Positions 26,437-38,102 of a stretch of DNA of 64,000 nt are shown in pieces. Positions within the stretch are counted from its first letter, which is position 1; each line of letters opens with the position of its first letter. The notes beneath the pieces are model-generated. The model saw only the letters and a program-made list of their open reading frames with translations. It had not been told where the DNA came from and did not search any database. Position numbers and translations under genes: made by a program. Location: NCBI GenBank assembly GCA_037039685.1, contig JAWNGF010000004.1, positions 2,356,001-2,420,000 on the forward strand. Direction: 5' to 3'. Source of the stretch: Ceratobasidium sp. AG-K. Its lineage: Eukaryota; Basidiomycota; Agaricomycetes; Cantharellales; Ceratobasidiaceae.

Positions 26437-29400
26437 CTTTGTCATTTTCCAATTCACAATTTTTTCCACTTTGTATTCTTCCTCCCCTTCTTCTGTTTCC
26501 ACCGGTGGAGGTCGGGGTTGGTTTCTTTGGAAATTGTTGTCTTCCTTGTAAGGGCTGAGTAGGTTGCTATGGAAAACAGGGTGTATCCTCATTGTCTTTG
26601 GAAGATCCAATTCAAAGGCATGGCTAGAGACGGCTTTTTTGACTTTGAACAGGCCGTGTTTTTTGTTTTCAAGTTTTTTGCTGGATCGATCTGTTTTTAT
26701 GTTTTGCCCATGTAGCCAAACTAGGTCTCCCTCCGTATATTTGGGTGGCTGTCTTTCCTCTGTCTTGTTTCTATGCCATTCCATTGCTGCTTTGGCTTCG
26801 TCCCACACCTTCTGCCAACTGTCCACTTTGTTGTTTGCTTCTGGAGTGGTTGTTTCCCTTGTTGAAATATTCCAAAGGGGTTCCTTGCTGTAGACAATTT
26901 CGAAGGGAGTTTTCCCTGTGATGCTATGCCTTTGGTTATTGTAGCAGAACTCTGCAATGGGCAGAAGTCTGGCCCAATTATCCTGTTGGTGATTTACAAA
27001 CGTTCGTAGCCAGGCTTCCAGCCATTGGTTTATTCGTTCCATTATTCCGTCGGTTTGAGGATGATATGCTGTGCTGAAGCTTGGTGTGATATCGACCTTC
27101 TTGTATAGAGCCTTTAGGAATTTGCTGTTGAATGTTGTTCCCCTATCTGATACCGTACTTTGTGGAAAACTGTGAAGCTTCCATATATTCTCCAAGAAAA
27201 TTTTGGCCAAATGTTCCGCTGTTGTTGATTCCTTGCAGTGTATGAAATGTGCCATGCGAGAGAATTGGTCCACGACCACCAGTATGCTGTCACTCCCATG
27301 TGACTTAGGAAGTTTGGTAATGAAGTCATATGCAATTTCCTCCCATGGGCCCCTTGGGATCTCTAGTGGTTTCAATGGTATGTGAGTTTTTGTTCCTTTT
27401 GCCCTCTGGCATTGTTCACATGAGTCCACGTATTTGTTCACTGTGGATTTTAATCCTGGCCAGTAGTATCTTCTTGAGATGAGTTCCAGTGTGCGTGCGT
27501 GTCCTTGGTGACCAGCTATTGGTCAGTCATGGTGTATTCTCATGATCTTCAACCTTGTGTCTTTGTCTTCCGGTACATAGATTCTCCCATCAAACCAGAG
27601 AAGGTTTTCTTCAAAATTGTACTTCTTGATTCCTTCTTGTACTGATTTTGGCAGGTCTTCCTTCTTTTTGCATAGTTCTATGATTTGGCTAATGCTCTCG
27701 TCTTCTGCTTGAACTTCTCTGATGTCCGTGATGATATCAAACTTTATGTCTCCAGAGAACCCTTTGAATTGTTCCTCCTTGATCATTACTTGTTCTGCTG
27801 TTGGAATAATGCTATGGTCGCTTCTTCTGGACAGTAGATCTGGTTTTGTTGAAAGGATGCCTGGTTGGTACACAATTTCGAAGTTGTAGGATGCTAGAAT
27901 CTGGTGCCATCTAGCGTGACGTCTGTTAAAGGTTGTTGCCTTCTTCCAATATTGCAGATTTCGGTGATTGGTGTAGATTGTGATAGGTTCTCTTGTTCCT
28001 TCCAAGTGCAAACGCCAGTGTTTGAGTGCTTCTATGATTGCCATGAGTTCCTTGTCATGCACATCGTAATTTAACTGTGCTTGATTGAAGGATTTAGATA
28101 GGAAAGCAATTGGGTGTAGGAATCCGTCTTCCTGTTTCTGCGAAAGGATGTCACCCATTGCCACACCGCTTGCGTCGGTCTCTAAGATGTAAGGTTTTTC
28201 TGGGTCAGGATGTTGCAATAGGGGTTCCTTGCAAATTTCCGATTTGAGGTTGTTAAAGGCGTCCTGTTGTTCTTGTTCCCATTGCCATTCTGTGTCCTTC
28301 CTTGTTAACGTAGTGAGGGGTTTGGCTAATCCACTGAAGTTTGGAACAAAACGTCTGTAGAAGTTTGCGAATCCTAAGAAAGCCTGTACTTGTTTGACCG
28401 TTTTTGGTTCTTTCCATTCCTTGATAGCCTTGACCTTTTCTTCTTGCATAGAGATTCCTTCCTCACTGATGTGGATTCCAGTGTAAACCAGTTTCTTGAC
28501 AAAGAACTTGCATTTAGGGAGCTTGGCAAAAAGATTGTTTTCCAATAGGATCTTGAGCACCTTTCAAACATCTTCCACATGCTGCTTTCTATCTTTGGAG
28601 AAGACAAGGATGTTGTCAATGTAGACGATGACGCATATGTCCATCAGGTCGTGGAAAATGTGATTCATGTACCGTTGGAAGGTAGCTGGCGCATTTTTTA
28701 GTCCGAATGGCATTACGATGTACTTGTACAGCCCTTCCTTGGTTCGAAAGGCAGTTTTCCACTCGTCACCTTCCCTTATGCAGATATTGTTGAATCCCAT
28801 GCGCAGGTCTATTTTTGAGAAGATTTTTGCGTCCTTGATTTTGTCTAAGAGATCTTCCATAAGTGGCATAGGAAATCGGTTGTCCTTTGTTATTTCGTTC
28901 ATTGGTCCAAAGTGTTGCACCAGCCTGAGTTCTGGAGGCTTTTTGGGGTTCTTTGGGTCTTGACCTTTTTTGACAAAGAAGGTGGCTGCTGCTACTGGTG
29001 ATTTGCTTGGTCGGATCTTCCCTGCGGCTAGTTCTTTGTCAAGGTACTTCCTAAGGGCAACAGATTCCACAGGTGAAAGTGGAATTGGTCTAGCCGGTTT
29101 TGGAAGCTCAGCTCCTTCTATTAGGTCAATAGAACAGTCGTATGGTTGGTGGTCTGGTATGCGTTTAAACTTCTCCTTGCTAAAAACCTCCTTGAATTCC
29201 TTGAACTCCTCCAGTATGTTGTCAATTTCACCTGTCTTGCCCATGATGTGGTTTGTCCTCCATGTGATAGTTTTTGAGCGCCAGTCAATGATTGGGTTAG
29301 CTTCTTCTAACCATCCTAGTCCTAAGATAAGGCGTGTATCCCCAGTCAGCATAGCAAAGAAGTTCTGCTTAAAGCTTTTTCCTTCCAGGTCAAACTTTAG

Positions 29401-29658
29401 CTCGGCTCTGAATCGGATTTGATGTGGTAATTCTTTTCCCTGAATCCCAATGACTTTCCTGGGTGTTGGTAGCTTGATTAGTGGTATGGTGTTTGAGCGT
29501 GCCCAGGAAATATCGATACAGTTTTTTGAGGCGCCTGAGTTGATAAGGGTGGGAATGGGTTCTGTGATTCCAGTAACGTTAGTGTGGACGACTGTTGATT
29601 CGTTTGTTGCTTTAAGGTACATTGTTTCCGTTACCGGTTCTTTGGTCTCTCCACACAC
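26437..29658 (-). pseudogene. pol: pol of element B, main piece, two nonsense codons
   Basis: In a single frame this reads protease (DSGAS-type site), RT, RNase H (TDASG, then KELMAI), the HHCC integrase finger, the DDE core and the start of the chromodomain. TGA codons at 28564-28566 (an Arg CGA in sister copies, just after the YIDD region) and 27523-27525 (after the HHD of the zinc finger) break it. No frameshift is seen. The piece ends at the ctttg duplication next to C. Confidence 0.9.
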
Positions 29659-29685
29659 AGTTAGAGGGAGACCTTGTCTTTTCCC
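29644..29685 (-). promoter_or_regulatory. -1 frameshift signal of B
   Basis: GGGAAAA is the complement of 29679-29685. Spacer GACAA, stem unchanged. Confidence 0.78.
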
Positions 29686-31651
29686 GACTCTGGTTCAAGT
29701 TTCCCTTCCCTTCCCTTTAGGTTAGGTTCCTCCTTCTTCCAGTCCTTTTCAGGGCATTTTGCTAGCAGGTGCTTGTCCGATCCGCATTTTAGGCAATGTT
29801 TTGATGAAATTCTTGCCTTGTATATGTCGTTGGGAAGCCTCTTTGTGGAGCTGGAGGATGCCGGTGTTGTTTTTCGTCCCGTGGTGTTCTTGATGGATTG
29901 TAGTTTTTGGTCAATGGAGATTGCAATTGAGATCCACTGGTCCATAGATAGTTCCCGCTCTGTTCCATCTTTGTTAATTAGGGCTAACTCAAATCGGGCT
30001 AGTTTGGTTTTGACTTCAGGCTTCAGTCCTTCCTTGAATTGGTTGATCAGAGCTTCCTGGCCCCAATTTATGTCGACTAATAGATATTGGAATTCCAAAG
30101 CATAGTTTGCTACCAAATTGTTCTGCTTGCATTTCCGGATATCGGCTTTGGCTTTAGCTTTCTTGTTTGGGTCGCTGAATTGTTCCATGAAATGGGCTTT
30201 GAAGTTTCCCATGAGGCTAGGTTTTCGTTATTTTCTCCCTGGTTTAGTGATTGTAGCAATACTTGTGCCCAATGGGTCGCCGCCTTGTTCTCAGATCTGA
30301 AGTTGGCAAGTGCTTTGCGGATCTGTTCTTCATGGGAGTTGTATTGATCGCCGAATCAAACAAAATAGCTTTCCATCTGTGTGATGAACATTTCGGCTCC
30401 TTCCCCCTTTTTTCCGTCAAAGGGTTCAGGTTGTGTGACCTTAGGACGATGGAATCCCCCGCTGGTGTTAAGATTTTCTGTGAGGCATTGGAGCCTCAGT
30501 TCCAATTCGTCGATTTGGGTAGATTCGGCTTCACGATGTGATGGAGAATTTGATTGTCTAGATGGATTTTCCGCATGTAATGATGCTTCGTCCATTTCTT
30601 CTCAAAGATTGTTGATAGCTTCTTGTATCGTGGTGATTTGCATAGTATTAGTGGTTCCTTCTTGTCGCAGGTTTTCCAAGCCTTGTGTTATGGCTTCATT
30701 CCATTCAAGTTGTCCTTGCCTGGTGGTGTTGAGTTCTTTGCGTATGTTGTTTACAAGTCCTTGCGTGTTTGTAACTTTGTTTCAAAGCCAGGTGACGTCT
30801 TGTCCAACTAGGAAAGTGTTATGTTTGCTGTTCCTTGCGGCATTGAGAATATCTGTGAGGGTTTCTTGAAGGGTATTCATGGAGTTATTGAAGATCTGTT
30901 GGTTATTTGCTAGGACCTGGGTGACCTGTTCTATTCCATTGAGTCTTCTGTCAACCACTATTCTCATTCCATCGATGACCCTTAAGAGTGCGTTGTGTCT
31001 TCCAAGGTGAAGGTCATTGAGGTCATCAAGATTGCCGATCACGGTTCTACTGCTGGAGCTGGAACTTGAACTGAGATTTCTGGGTACGTCTTGGTTGTTA
31101 GTTGTTTGTTGTTGGGAGTATCCTTGCGGTACATATGGTGGTGCAGGGTTTACAGGTGTCCCGGCATGGGAGTTCATTGGGATTGGACCAGCATTGGTGA
31201 TAGTACCTCCGATCTGGGGAACCTGCGGAGCATGTGGAATGTGTGATGTCAGTGGGGGTCTGATGGGATCAAGGGATATGCCCCCATGAGCTTAAGGCTG
31301 CAGGGAAAAAAACTGTCTTCTGAATGCTGTGGGCCATAGTGGACGCAAAGGTCCAGGACTTGTGTTAGAAATAGGGATTTGAATCGTGGCTGGTGTGGGG
31401 TCTTCAGTGATATCTCCTGGTTCCCTACTGACAATTGTAGGTTCTTCTTGGATCACCAAAGCGTTTTCAGCATCAAATGTTCCGGGCATAGAGGCTTGAC
31501 TCTGTGGGCGCGACCTTGCTGGTCCTCCGGCCCGTGCTTGTGCGATATCTTGTTTGTTGAGAGAACTCGTGGTTCTTGCAGCCCTGCTTGGTCCTCTCCT
31601 TGTTGACAGTGGTGTTGAGAGGCGTGATCCTGCATCCTCCTGGATGGACAT
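29661..31651 (-). pseudogene. gag: gag of element B, several stops and a 1-nt deletion
   Basis: ATG is at 31649-31651 and the terminal stop at 29661-29663. Its knuckle is CX2CX4HX4C of the GSDKH type. In-frame stops lie at 31292-31294, 30782-30784, 30602-30604 and 30356-30358, three of them at positions that are CGA in intact copies. A 1-nt deletion near 30201-30208 shifts the frame in the capsid, and the total length of 1991 nt is not a multiple of three. The GGGAAAA heptamer (29679-29685) is still intact. Confidence 0.88.
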
Positions 31652-31659
31652 GATTGATA

Positions 31660-31671
31660 AGCTTGTTTTGT
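31660..31671 (-). other. Self-priming PBS of B
   Basis: Same 12 nt, unchanged in this old copy. Confidence 0.7.
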
Positions 31672-31673
31672 AA

Positions 31674-32131
31674 TGTCATAAGCTTCTTCTTGGTGGCTAT
31701 GAGACAAGCCGCGATGGAGAGTGGACAGCACTAAGACCTAAATGACCTCTTGAACCACAACACACTTAAGTGTCTGTAGGCTCTTGAGGGTAGGGGTGGT
31801 TCAAAGTGTCACTCAAAGGGGATGTTTGACAAGACAAAACAAGCTGGGATTACCAGGCTTGTTGGTCCTCTATATATATTCAGAAACTGACTGAGTCATA
31901 CAGGGCGCAGCCACACGAGTCATACATAACAGCCAGTCAGGTGTGTCCATATGAGTCATGCTGTATGAACAGACATGACTTGTACCAGGCACAGCCGCGT
32001 TACACAATGTAACAGGAAAACCACAAGAAGGTGGCAATGCGGCGGGAAAAGAGAAACAAAACATAGTAAACACAACCACAAGATAGGAGGAGGCGCAGGC
32101 AAGTCCAATGGAGTGAGCAAGGCTCACGACA
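31674..32131 (-). repeat. 5' LTR of element B
   Basis: 458 bp, starting TGTCATAAGC and flanked by the PBS on the left and the atatg duplication on the right. TATA box and self-primer match are retained. Confidence 0.93.
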
Positions 32132-33182
32132 ATATGTCATCAATGTATATGATGACACAAATATCCATAAGGTTCTGGAAGATATGGTTCATGTACCGTT
32201 GGAATGTTGCTGGGGCGTTCTTCAGTCCAAAGGGCATGACAACATACTTGAATAATCCTTCCTTGGTTTGGAAAGCTGTTTTCCATTCATTGCCTTCCTT
32301 TATTCTGATGTTGTTGAATCCCATGCGCAAGTCTATCTTAGAGAAGATCTTTGCATCCTTGATTTTGTCCAGAAGATCCTCCATCAGTGGCATGGGAAAC
32401 CAATCATCTCTGGTGATCTTGTTCATGGGGCCAAAATGTTGGACCAATCTAAGTTACCTAGGTCCATCTGGGTTCTTGGGATCTTGTCCTTTTTTGACAA
32501 AGAAGGTTGCTGTGGCTACTGGTGACTTGCTTGGGTGGATTTTTCCAGCCGCTAATTCTTCATCAAGGTATTTCCTGAGGGCAATAGATTCTGCTGGGGA
32601 TAGAGGAATGGGTCTAGCCGGTTTGGGAAGTTCTGCCCCTTCTATTAGGTCGATAGAGCAGTCGTAGAGTTGATGGTCTGGAACGTGTTTGATTTTTTCT
32701 TTGTCAAAGACTTCTGCAAAGTCTTTGAATTCTTCCGGTATGTCTTCCATTTCGGCAGCTCTTCCAATAATAGTGTCCGGTTGCCATGAGATTGTTTTTG
32801 ATTGCCAATTGATGTCAGGGTTGGCTTCTTCTAACCATCCTAGTCCCAGGATTATGTCTGTTTCTCCAGTAGGCATAGCAAAGAAACTTTGTTGGAATTC
32901 CTTTCCCTCAAGGTCAAATTTTAAATCTGCCTTGAACCAAATTTGGTGTGTTAATTCCTTCCCTTGGATTCCAATAACCTTTTGCAGTGTTGGAAGTTCT
33001 TTTAGTATAATATTGTTTCTTCGAGCCCATGTGATGTCGATAAAGTTCTTTGAGGCTCCTGAATCAATGAGGGTGGCGACAGGTTCTGTGATTCCAGTAA
33101 TGTTGGTGTAAACAATCATTGATTTGCTGGTTGCTCTAAAGTACATCGTTTCCATTACTGGTTCCTTGGTCTCTCCACACAC
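32132..33182 (-). pseudogene. pol: pol of element A, 5' piece: protease and RT palm
   Basis: This continues the 744-3204 piece after removal of B; the atatg duplication is shared. It holds the protease (LIDSGAS motif, active-site Asp) and the RT as far as YIDD. A TAA at 32454-32456 interrupts the RT fingers region before LRLVQHFGP. The VQHFGP type of this motif groups A with B, H and I. Unusually, the -1 frame stays open well upstream into gag, because the TAA present in other copies is missing here. Confidence 0.88.
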
Positions 33183-33209
33183 AGTTAGAGGGAAACCCCT
33201 TCTTTTCCC
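33168..33209 (-). promoter_or_regulatory. -1 frameshift signal of A
   Basis: GGGAAAA is the complement of 33203-33209. One C to T in the 5' arm (GGTTTCC) would leave a G-U pair, so the stem can still form. Confidence 0.75.
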
Positions 33210-33336
33210 AAATCTTCTGTGATCGTAGCTTCCCTTCCCTTTATGCTGGGTTTGGTTGTTATCCACTCCTTGGATGGGCACTTGAGTGAACGGTGGCCTT
33301 CTTGACCGCACTTCAGACATTGGTTTGATGCTATTC
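33185..33336 (-). pseudogene. gag: gag of element A, C-terminal piece with zinc knuckle
   Basis: The piece ends at the TAA 33185-33187 and carries the nucleocapsid CX2CX4HX4C knuckle of the GQEGH type, as in C to G. F cuts gag just upstream of the knuckle, after the conserved YKARI. The frameshift heptamer lies at 33203-33209. Confidence 0.85.
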
Positions 33337-33790
33337 TGTCGTAAGCTTCTTCTAGTGGCTATGAGACAAGCCGTGGTGGAGAGTGGACGGCACTAAGACC
33401 TAAGTGACCTCTTGAACCACAACGCACTTAAGCGTCTGTAGGCTCTTGAGGGTAGGGGTGGTTCTAAGTGTCACTCAGAGGGAATGTTTTGACGAGACAA
33501 AACAAGCTGGGGTTACCAGGCTTGTTGGTCCTCTATATATATTCAAGAAGTGGCCAAGTCATACAAGGCGCAGCCACATGAGTCATACAGTCTACCAGTC
33601 AGGAGTGTCCATGTGAGTCATGCTGTATAAACAGACATGACTCGTACAAAGCACAGCCGCGTTACACAATGTAACAGAATAACCACAAGAAGGTGGCAAC
33701 GCGGCAAACGGAAACGGAACACAACACAAAAGAAAGGAACAGGCGGGCGAGACAACAGTCGAGTCCGATGGAGTGAGCTGGCTCACGACA
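33337..33790 (-). repeat. 3' LTR of element F
   Basis: 454 bp, 4 differences from the 5' LTR. Confidence 0.95.
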
Positions 33791-33802
33791 TTACTCCCCC
33801 CT
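33791..33802 (-). other. Polypurine tract of F
   Basis: Same AGGGGGGAGTAA sequence as C and D. Confidence 0.75.
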
Positions 33803-33831
33803 AAGAGTCCGTTTGGGGGACCTGAACGGAC

Positions 33832-34596
33832 CTATTGCACTGCACAGTCCTTTTCCTTCTTCAACATATACTCCTCCAACCCCTCCTCCTCCTCCAAAGT
33901 CAGGTCGATGGGATTGAAAACGGTATTTCCCGGTTCGTCCGAGAATTTTTCCCATTCCTCCCATGTCTCTTCCTTCGTCCAGTCCGCCTTGGACCAGTCC
34001 AAAATCCTCTCCTGGGCCTCCACAAACTCCTCATCCCATTGTCGCACATCGGGCTCTGCCTCCTTCCATGCCGACACGTCAGTCTCCTCCTTCCTCCACC
34101 AGTAGGGTTCCCATTCGATTTTTTCCTTCTGGTATCTGCCCCTCTCCATCCTCCAGTCGCTCAGGTCCTTTTCGTAGTTGGCGTCCCAGGCATCGTTCCA
34201 TCTAGGTCGGAGTGTTGGCTGCCTTCCGTCGTAACCTGGTACCCACTCGCTCGAGTACGCCCCTTCTTGTCCCCATTCGACCACTCCGAGCATGTGGGTG
34301 GAGAGGAGGACGACCTCCGAGACCTGGAAAGCGGCGCACCCTCGGCAGACGAATATGTCCTTTCACAGGAGCTGCATTCGTGTCGGCCATTTTTTCCCGA
34401 CCCACTGGAATTCCCCCAGGTCTGAGTGGAGGATATCGTCCGAGGCCCTGAAGTGCATTCTGCCAGAGCCTTGTTGCGACCTCTTGAAGACGTAGAGGGC
34501 GGCTCCGGAGTCGAGGATCCTTGCCGTGGCAAAGGCAGGTCCCTCGAGGACGCGGGTAAGGTTGTTGGCAATGGTGGAGCGGGTGACGGCGGGCAT
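33832..34596 (-). pseudogene. Third ORF of element F, one nonsense codon
   Basis: 255 codons with the frame kept. TGA at 34363-34365 replaces the Arg in MQLLRKD (CGA to TGA), just before the CRGC pair. The rest closely matches D and E. Both halves are otherwise undamaged. Confidence 0.85.
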
Positions 34597-37500
34597 TGTC
34601 GGCAACAGAAAAGATTTAGTGATTTGAGCGAGGAGTGAAGACTGGAGTAGTTGCAAGTTTTGCAGATGTCACTACTGGTTGCTCCCCCCCTCCCTTTTAT
34701 CTTTCCTGGAACGTAGTTAGATGGCGTGGGAGCCTCGGGGTGTCGCCGTAGCAAGTCCTTGATGATCTTGGACAGGTGGCCAAAGTCTTCTGCCCTTTGT
34801 TCCGTGTCTTCTTCGTCCCCATAACCCTTCCACCTGACCCTGTAGAAGAGCCCGTCCTTTGTTTCCTTCCAATCCATGATTTTTTCAACTTCGTATTCCT
34901 CCTCTCCTTCTTCTGTTATGATTGGTGGTGGTCGAGGTTGGTTTTGGCTGAATTCTGTGTCTCCTTTGTAAGGGCTGAGCAAATCGATGTGGAAAACAGG
35001 GTGCACCCTCATTGTTGCCGGCAAGGTGAGCTCATAAGCGTGTGACCCTATTTTCCGCTTCACAACGAATGGCCCATGCTTCTTGTTATCTAGTTTCTTG
35101 GATGGTCTTTTTGTTTGAATATTATTTCCCAGCAGCCATACTAGATCTCCTTCTTGGTACTCGTTCTTTGGCTCTTCTTCCGGGAGTCTTTGGGTTTCCA
35201 TTGATGCAATTGCTTCGTCGCGGATTTTATGCCATTTTCCTGTGATGTTGTTTGCTTCTGGAACCGCTGATTCTTCTGCTGAGATGTTCCACAGTGGTTC
35301 CCTCCCGTAGACAATTCCGAAAGGGGAACTACCCGTTACGCGGTGCTTCTGTAGATTATAGCTGAACTCCGCAATTGGTAACAAGTCCGCCCAATCATCC
35401 TGCCAGTAGTTGACGAACGATCGTAGCCAGCCTTCCATCCATTGATTGATTCTCTCCGTTATTCCATCTGTTTGGGGGTGGTAGGCCGTACTGAAACCCA
35501 GGCTAGTTCCAATCTTCTCGTAAATGGCTTTCATAAGTTTGGAATTGAAAGTAGTTCCTCGGTCTGAGATCGCGCTCTTTGGAAATCCGTGCAGTTTCCA
35601 AACATTTGTGACGAAAAGATTCGCAAGGTTGCTTGCCGTGTGAGATTCTTTGCAGGGTATGAAGTGTGCCATTCTTGAGAATCGGTCCACCACTACTAAG
35701 ATGCTATCTGATCCTCTGGCTTTGGGTAACTTCACTACGAAGTCGAACGAAATCTTTTCCCACGGTCCTTTGGGAATCTCCAGGGGCTTGATCGGGACTA
35801 TTGACTTAGCTCCCTTTGTCCGTTGGCAGGTCTCGCAGGATTCCACATATCTGTTTATGCTTTGCTTCATCCCTGGCCAGAAGTATCTTCCTGATATTAG
35901 TTCCATCGTTCTAGCCTGTCCTTGATGCCCTGCGATTTTTGAGTCGTGATGCATTCGCATGATGGCCAGTCTGGATTCCTTGTCTTCTGGCACGTAGATC
36001 CTTCCCTTGAACCATAATAGTCCCTCCTTGAAATCATAATCTTTTGCGCCTTGTTGTAGGGTTTTTGGTAACGTCTCCTTTGATTTGCAGATTTCTTTGA
36101 TTTGTGCCAGTCCTTCATCTGTTTCCTGGGCTTCCTTGATAGTTTCTATGATGTTTGTGTCTACTTGTCCCATAAATCCGTTGAACCTTTCGGCAGATAT
36201 CATAACTTGTTCCGGCGTCGGGATATCTTCATGATCCGACCGTCTTGATAACAGGTCCGGTTTTGATGACAGGATTCCAGGGCGATATATGATGTCAAAG
36301 TTATAGGAAGCCAGTAACTGGTGCCATCTTGCATGTCGACGGTTGAACGTTCTTGCTTCCTTCCAGAATTGTAGGTTCCTATGATTGGTGTAGATAGTGA
36401 TAGGGTCTTTTGTTCCTTCAAGGTATAGCCTCCAGTGCGTTAAAGATTCTATGATTGCCATAAGTTCTTTATCATGGACGTCGTAGTTGAGCTGAGCTTC
36501 GTTGAAAGATTTTGAAAGAAAAGCAATAGGATGCAAGTAGCCATCGTCTTGTCTTTGCGACAAGATCGCTCCCATTGCTACTCCACTTGTGTCTGTTTCC
36601 AGGAAGAAAGGCTTATCAGGGTTTGGATGGCGTAGAGTGGGTTCCTTGCTGATTTCTGTTTTTAGGGCCACAAATGCTTCCTGCTGATCGCTACCCCATT
36701 CCCATTTGTTCTCTTTTCTTGTCAAGGTTGTCAGGGGTTTCGCTAATCGGCTGAAATTCGGTACGAATCTTCTGTAAAAATTTGCGAATCCTAGGAATGC
36801 CTGAACTTGCTTGACCGTTCTTGGTTCCTTCCATTCCTTTATTGCCTTGACCTTTTCTTCCTCCATAGAGATACCCGAATCGCTGATTCCAAGTCCAGTA
36901 TATGTCAATTTGGTGACAAAGAATTCGCATTTTGGAAGCTTTGCAAAAAGATTTTCCTCCAGTAAGATCTTTAGTACTTTTCTGACGTCCACGGCATGTT
37001 GGCTTCTGTCCTTAGAGAAGACTAGGATGTCGTCAATGTATACTATGACGCATACGTCGATAAGATCATGGAAAATGTGATTCATATATCTTTGGAAAAT
37101 GGCGGGCGCGTTCTTCAGTCCGAAAGGCATGACGACGTATTCGAACAGTCCCTCTTTTGTTCTGAAAGCTGTCTTCCATTCGTCGCCTTCCCTAATTCTG
37201 ATATTGTTGAAACCCATGCGTAGATCGATCTTGGAGAAAATCTTTGCGTCCTTGATTTTATCCAGGAGGTCTTCCATTAGGGGCATTGGGAATCTGTTGT
37301 CCTTTGTAATGGCGTTTACTCCCCTGAGATCTTGAACAAGTCGTAGTTGGCGTACTGCTCCTGGGTTTTTTGGATCGATCGGTTTTTTGACAAAGAAGCA
37401 AGGTGAGGCAATGGGTGATTTGCTTGGTCGGATTTTTCCCGCTGCCATTTCTTCATCCAAGTATTCTCTTAGAGCAATTGACTCTGCTGGAGAGAGTGGG

Positions 37501-38075
37501 ATAGGTCTGGCCGGTTTCGGAAGTTCAGCTCCTTCCTTGAAGTCGATGGCGCAGTCGTATGGACGATGATCCGGGATTCTCTTGAATTTTTCTTCGCTGA
37601 AGACGTCGTCAAATTCCTTGAATTCCTCGGGCAGGTTGTCTATGGAGGCCATCCTTGCTTGAATGGGTTCTGTCCGCCACGATATGTGCTTCGTTTTCCA
37701 ATCGATGACAGGATTTGATTCTTCTAACCATTCCAATCCTAGGATGAGTTTAGTTTCTCCAGTAGGCATAGCGAAGAAGACTTGTTTGAAGGTTCTTCCC
37801 TCCACCTCTAGTTCTAGCTTAGCCTTGAAACGTATTTGGTGAGAGAGTTCCTTCCCCTGGATACCAATTACTTTTCTAGGAGTGGAGAGTTCCATGAGTG
37901 GAATGTTGTTGGATCGAGCCCACAAGATGTCCAAGAAGTTCTTTGACGCTCCAGAGTCAATGAGGGTTGGGATAGGTTCTGTGATTCCGGCAACGTTCGC
38001 GTAAACAATGGTAGATTCATTTGTCGCTCTAAAGTACATTGTTTCCGTTGTCGGTTTTTTGGTCTCTCCACACAC
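34161..38075 (-). CDS. pol: pol of element F, open, 1304 codons, some unusual residues
   Basis: All domains and catalytic residues are present and no stop is seen, although F's gag and third ORF are broken. Odd changes include SPFGIVYG for SPFEIVYG and NYWQDDW for NYRQDDW in the integrase, and DILWARS for DISWARS after the protease site. Its segment from the end of RNase H through the integrase finger (TMELIS, TKGAKS, EKISFDF) is shared only with G. Confidence 0.9.
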   Translation of the reverse strand: MCGETKKPTTETMYFRATNESTIVYANVAGITEPIPTLIDSGASKNFLDILWARSNNIPLMELSTPRKVIGIQGKELSHQIRFKAKLELEVEGRTFKQVFFAMPTGETKLILGLEWLEESNPVIDWKTKHISWRTEPIQARMASIDNLPEEFKEFDDVFSEEKFKRIPDHRPYDCAIDFKEGAELPKPARPIPLSPAESIALREYLDEEMAAGKIRPSKSPIASPCFFVKKPIDPKNPGAVRQLRLVQDLRGVNAITKDNRFPMPLMEDLLDKIKDAKIFSKIDLRMGFNNIRIREGDEWKTAFRTKEGLFEYVVMPFGLKNAPAIFQRYMNHIFHDLIDVCVIVYIDDILVFSKDRSQHAVDVRKVLKILLEENLFAKLPKCEFFVTKLTYTGLGISDSGISMEEEKVKAIKEWKEPRTVKQVQAFLGFANFYRRFVPNFSRLAKPLTTLTRKENKWEWGSDQQEAFVALKTEISKEPTLRHPNPDKPFFLETDTSGVAMGAILSQRQDDGYLHPIAFLSKSFNEAQLNYDVHDKELMAIIESLTHWRLYLEGTKDPITIYTNHRNLQFWKEARTFNRRHARWHQLLASYNFDIIYRPGILSSKPDLLSRRSDHEDIPTPEQVMISAERFNGFMGQVDTNIIETIKEAQETDEGLAQIKEICKSKETLPKTLQQGAKDYDFKEGLLWFKGRIYVPEDKESRLAIMRMHHDSKIAGHQGQARTMELISGRYFWPGMKQSINRYVESCETCQRTKGAKSIVPIKPLEIPKGPWEKISFDFVVKLPKARGSDSILVVVDRFSRMAHFIPCKESHTASNLANLFVTNVWKLHGFPKSAISDRGTTFNSKLMKAIYEKIGTSLGFSTAYHPQTDGITERINQWMEGWLRSFVNYWQDDWADLLPIAEFSYNLQKHRVTGSSPFGIVYGREPLWNISAEESAVPEANNITGKWHKIRDEAIASMETQRLPEEEPKNEYQEGDLVWLLGNNIQTKRPSKKLDNKKHGPFVVKRKIGSHAYELTLPATMRVHPVFHIDLLSPYKGDTEFSQNQPRPPPIITEEGEEEYEVEKIMDWKETKDGLFYRVRWKGYGDEEDTEQRAEDFGHLSKIIKDLLRRHPEAPTPSNYVPGKIKGRGGATSSDICKTCNYSSLHSSLKSLNLFCCRQCPPSPAPPLPTTLPASSRDLPLPRQGSSTPEPPSTSSRGRNKALAECTSGPRTISSTQTWGNSSGSGKNGRHECSSCERTYSSAEGAPLSRSRRSSSSPPTCSEWSNGDKKGRTRASGYQVTTEGSQHSDLDGTMPGTPTTKRT

Positions 38076-38102
38076 AGTTAGAGGGAGACCCCTTCTTTTC
38101 CC
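38061..38102 (-). promoter_or_regulatory. -1 frameshift signal of F
   Basis: GGGAAAA is the complement of 38096-38102; still intact in this decayed copy. Confidence 0.78.

Larger units (their letters stand above)
3205..32131 (-). mobile_element. Element B: chromovirus inserted in the RT of A, itself split by C
   Basis: Both LTRs are present (3205-3662 and 31674-32131, 458 bp each) and differ at about 16 sites, roughly 3.5 percent, mostly transitions. The target duplication is atatg. Its own sequence is at 3205-4734 and 26437-32131; the rest is C with D and E inside it. The third ORF is open, but gag and pol are broken, so B is an old, dead copy. Confidence 0.93.
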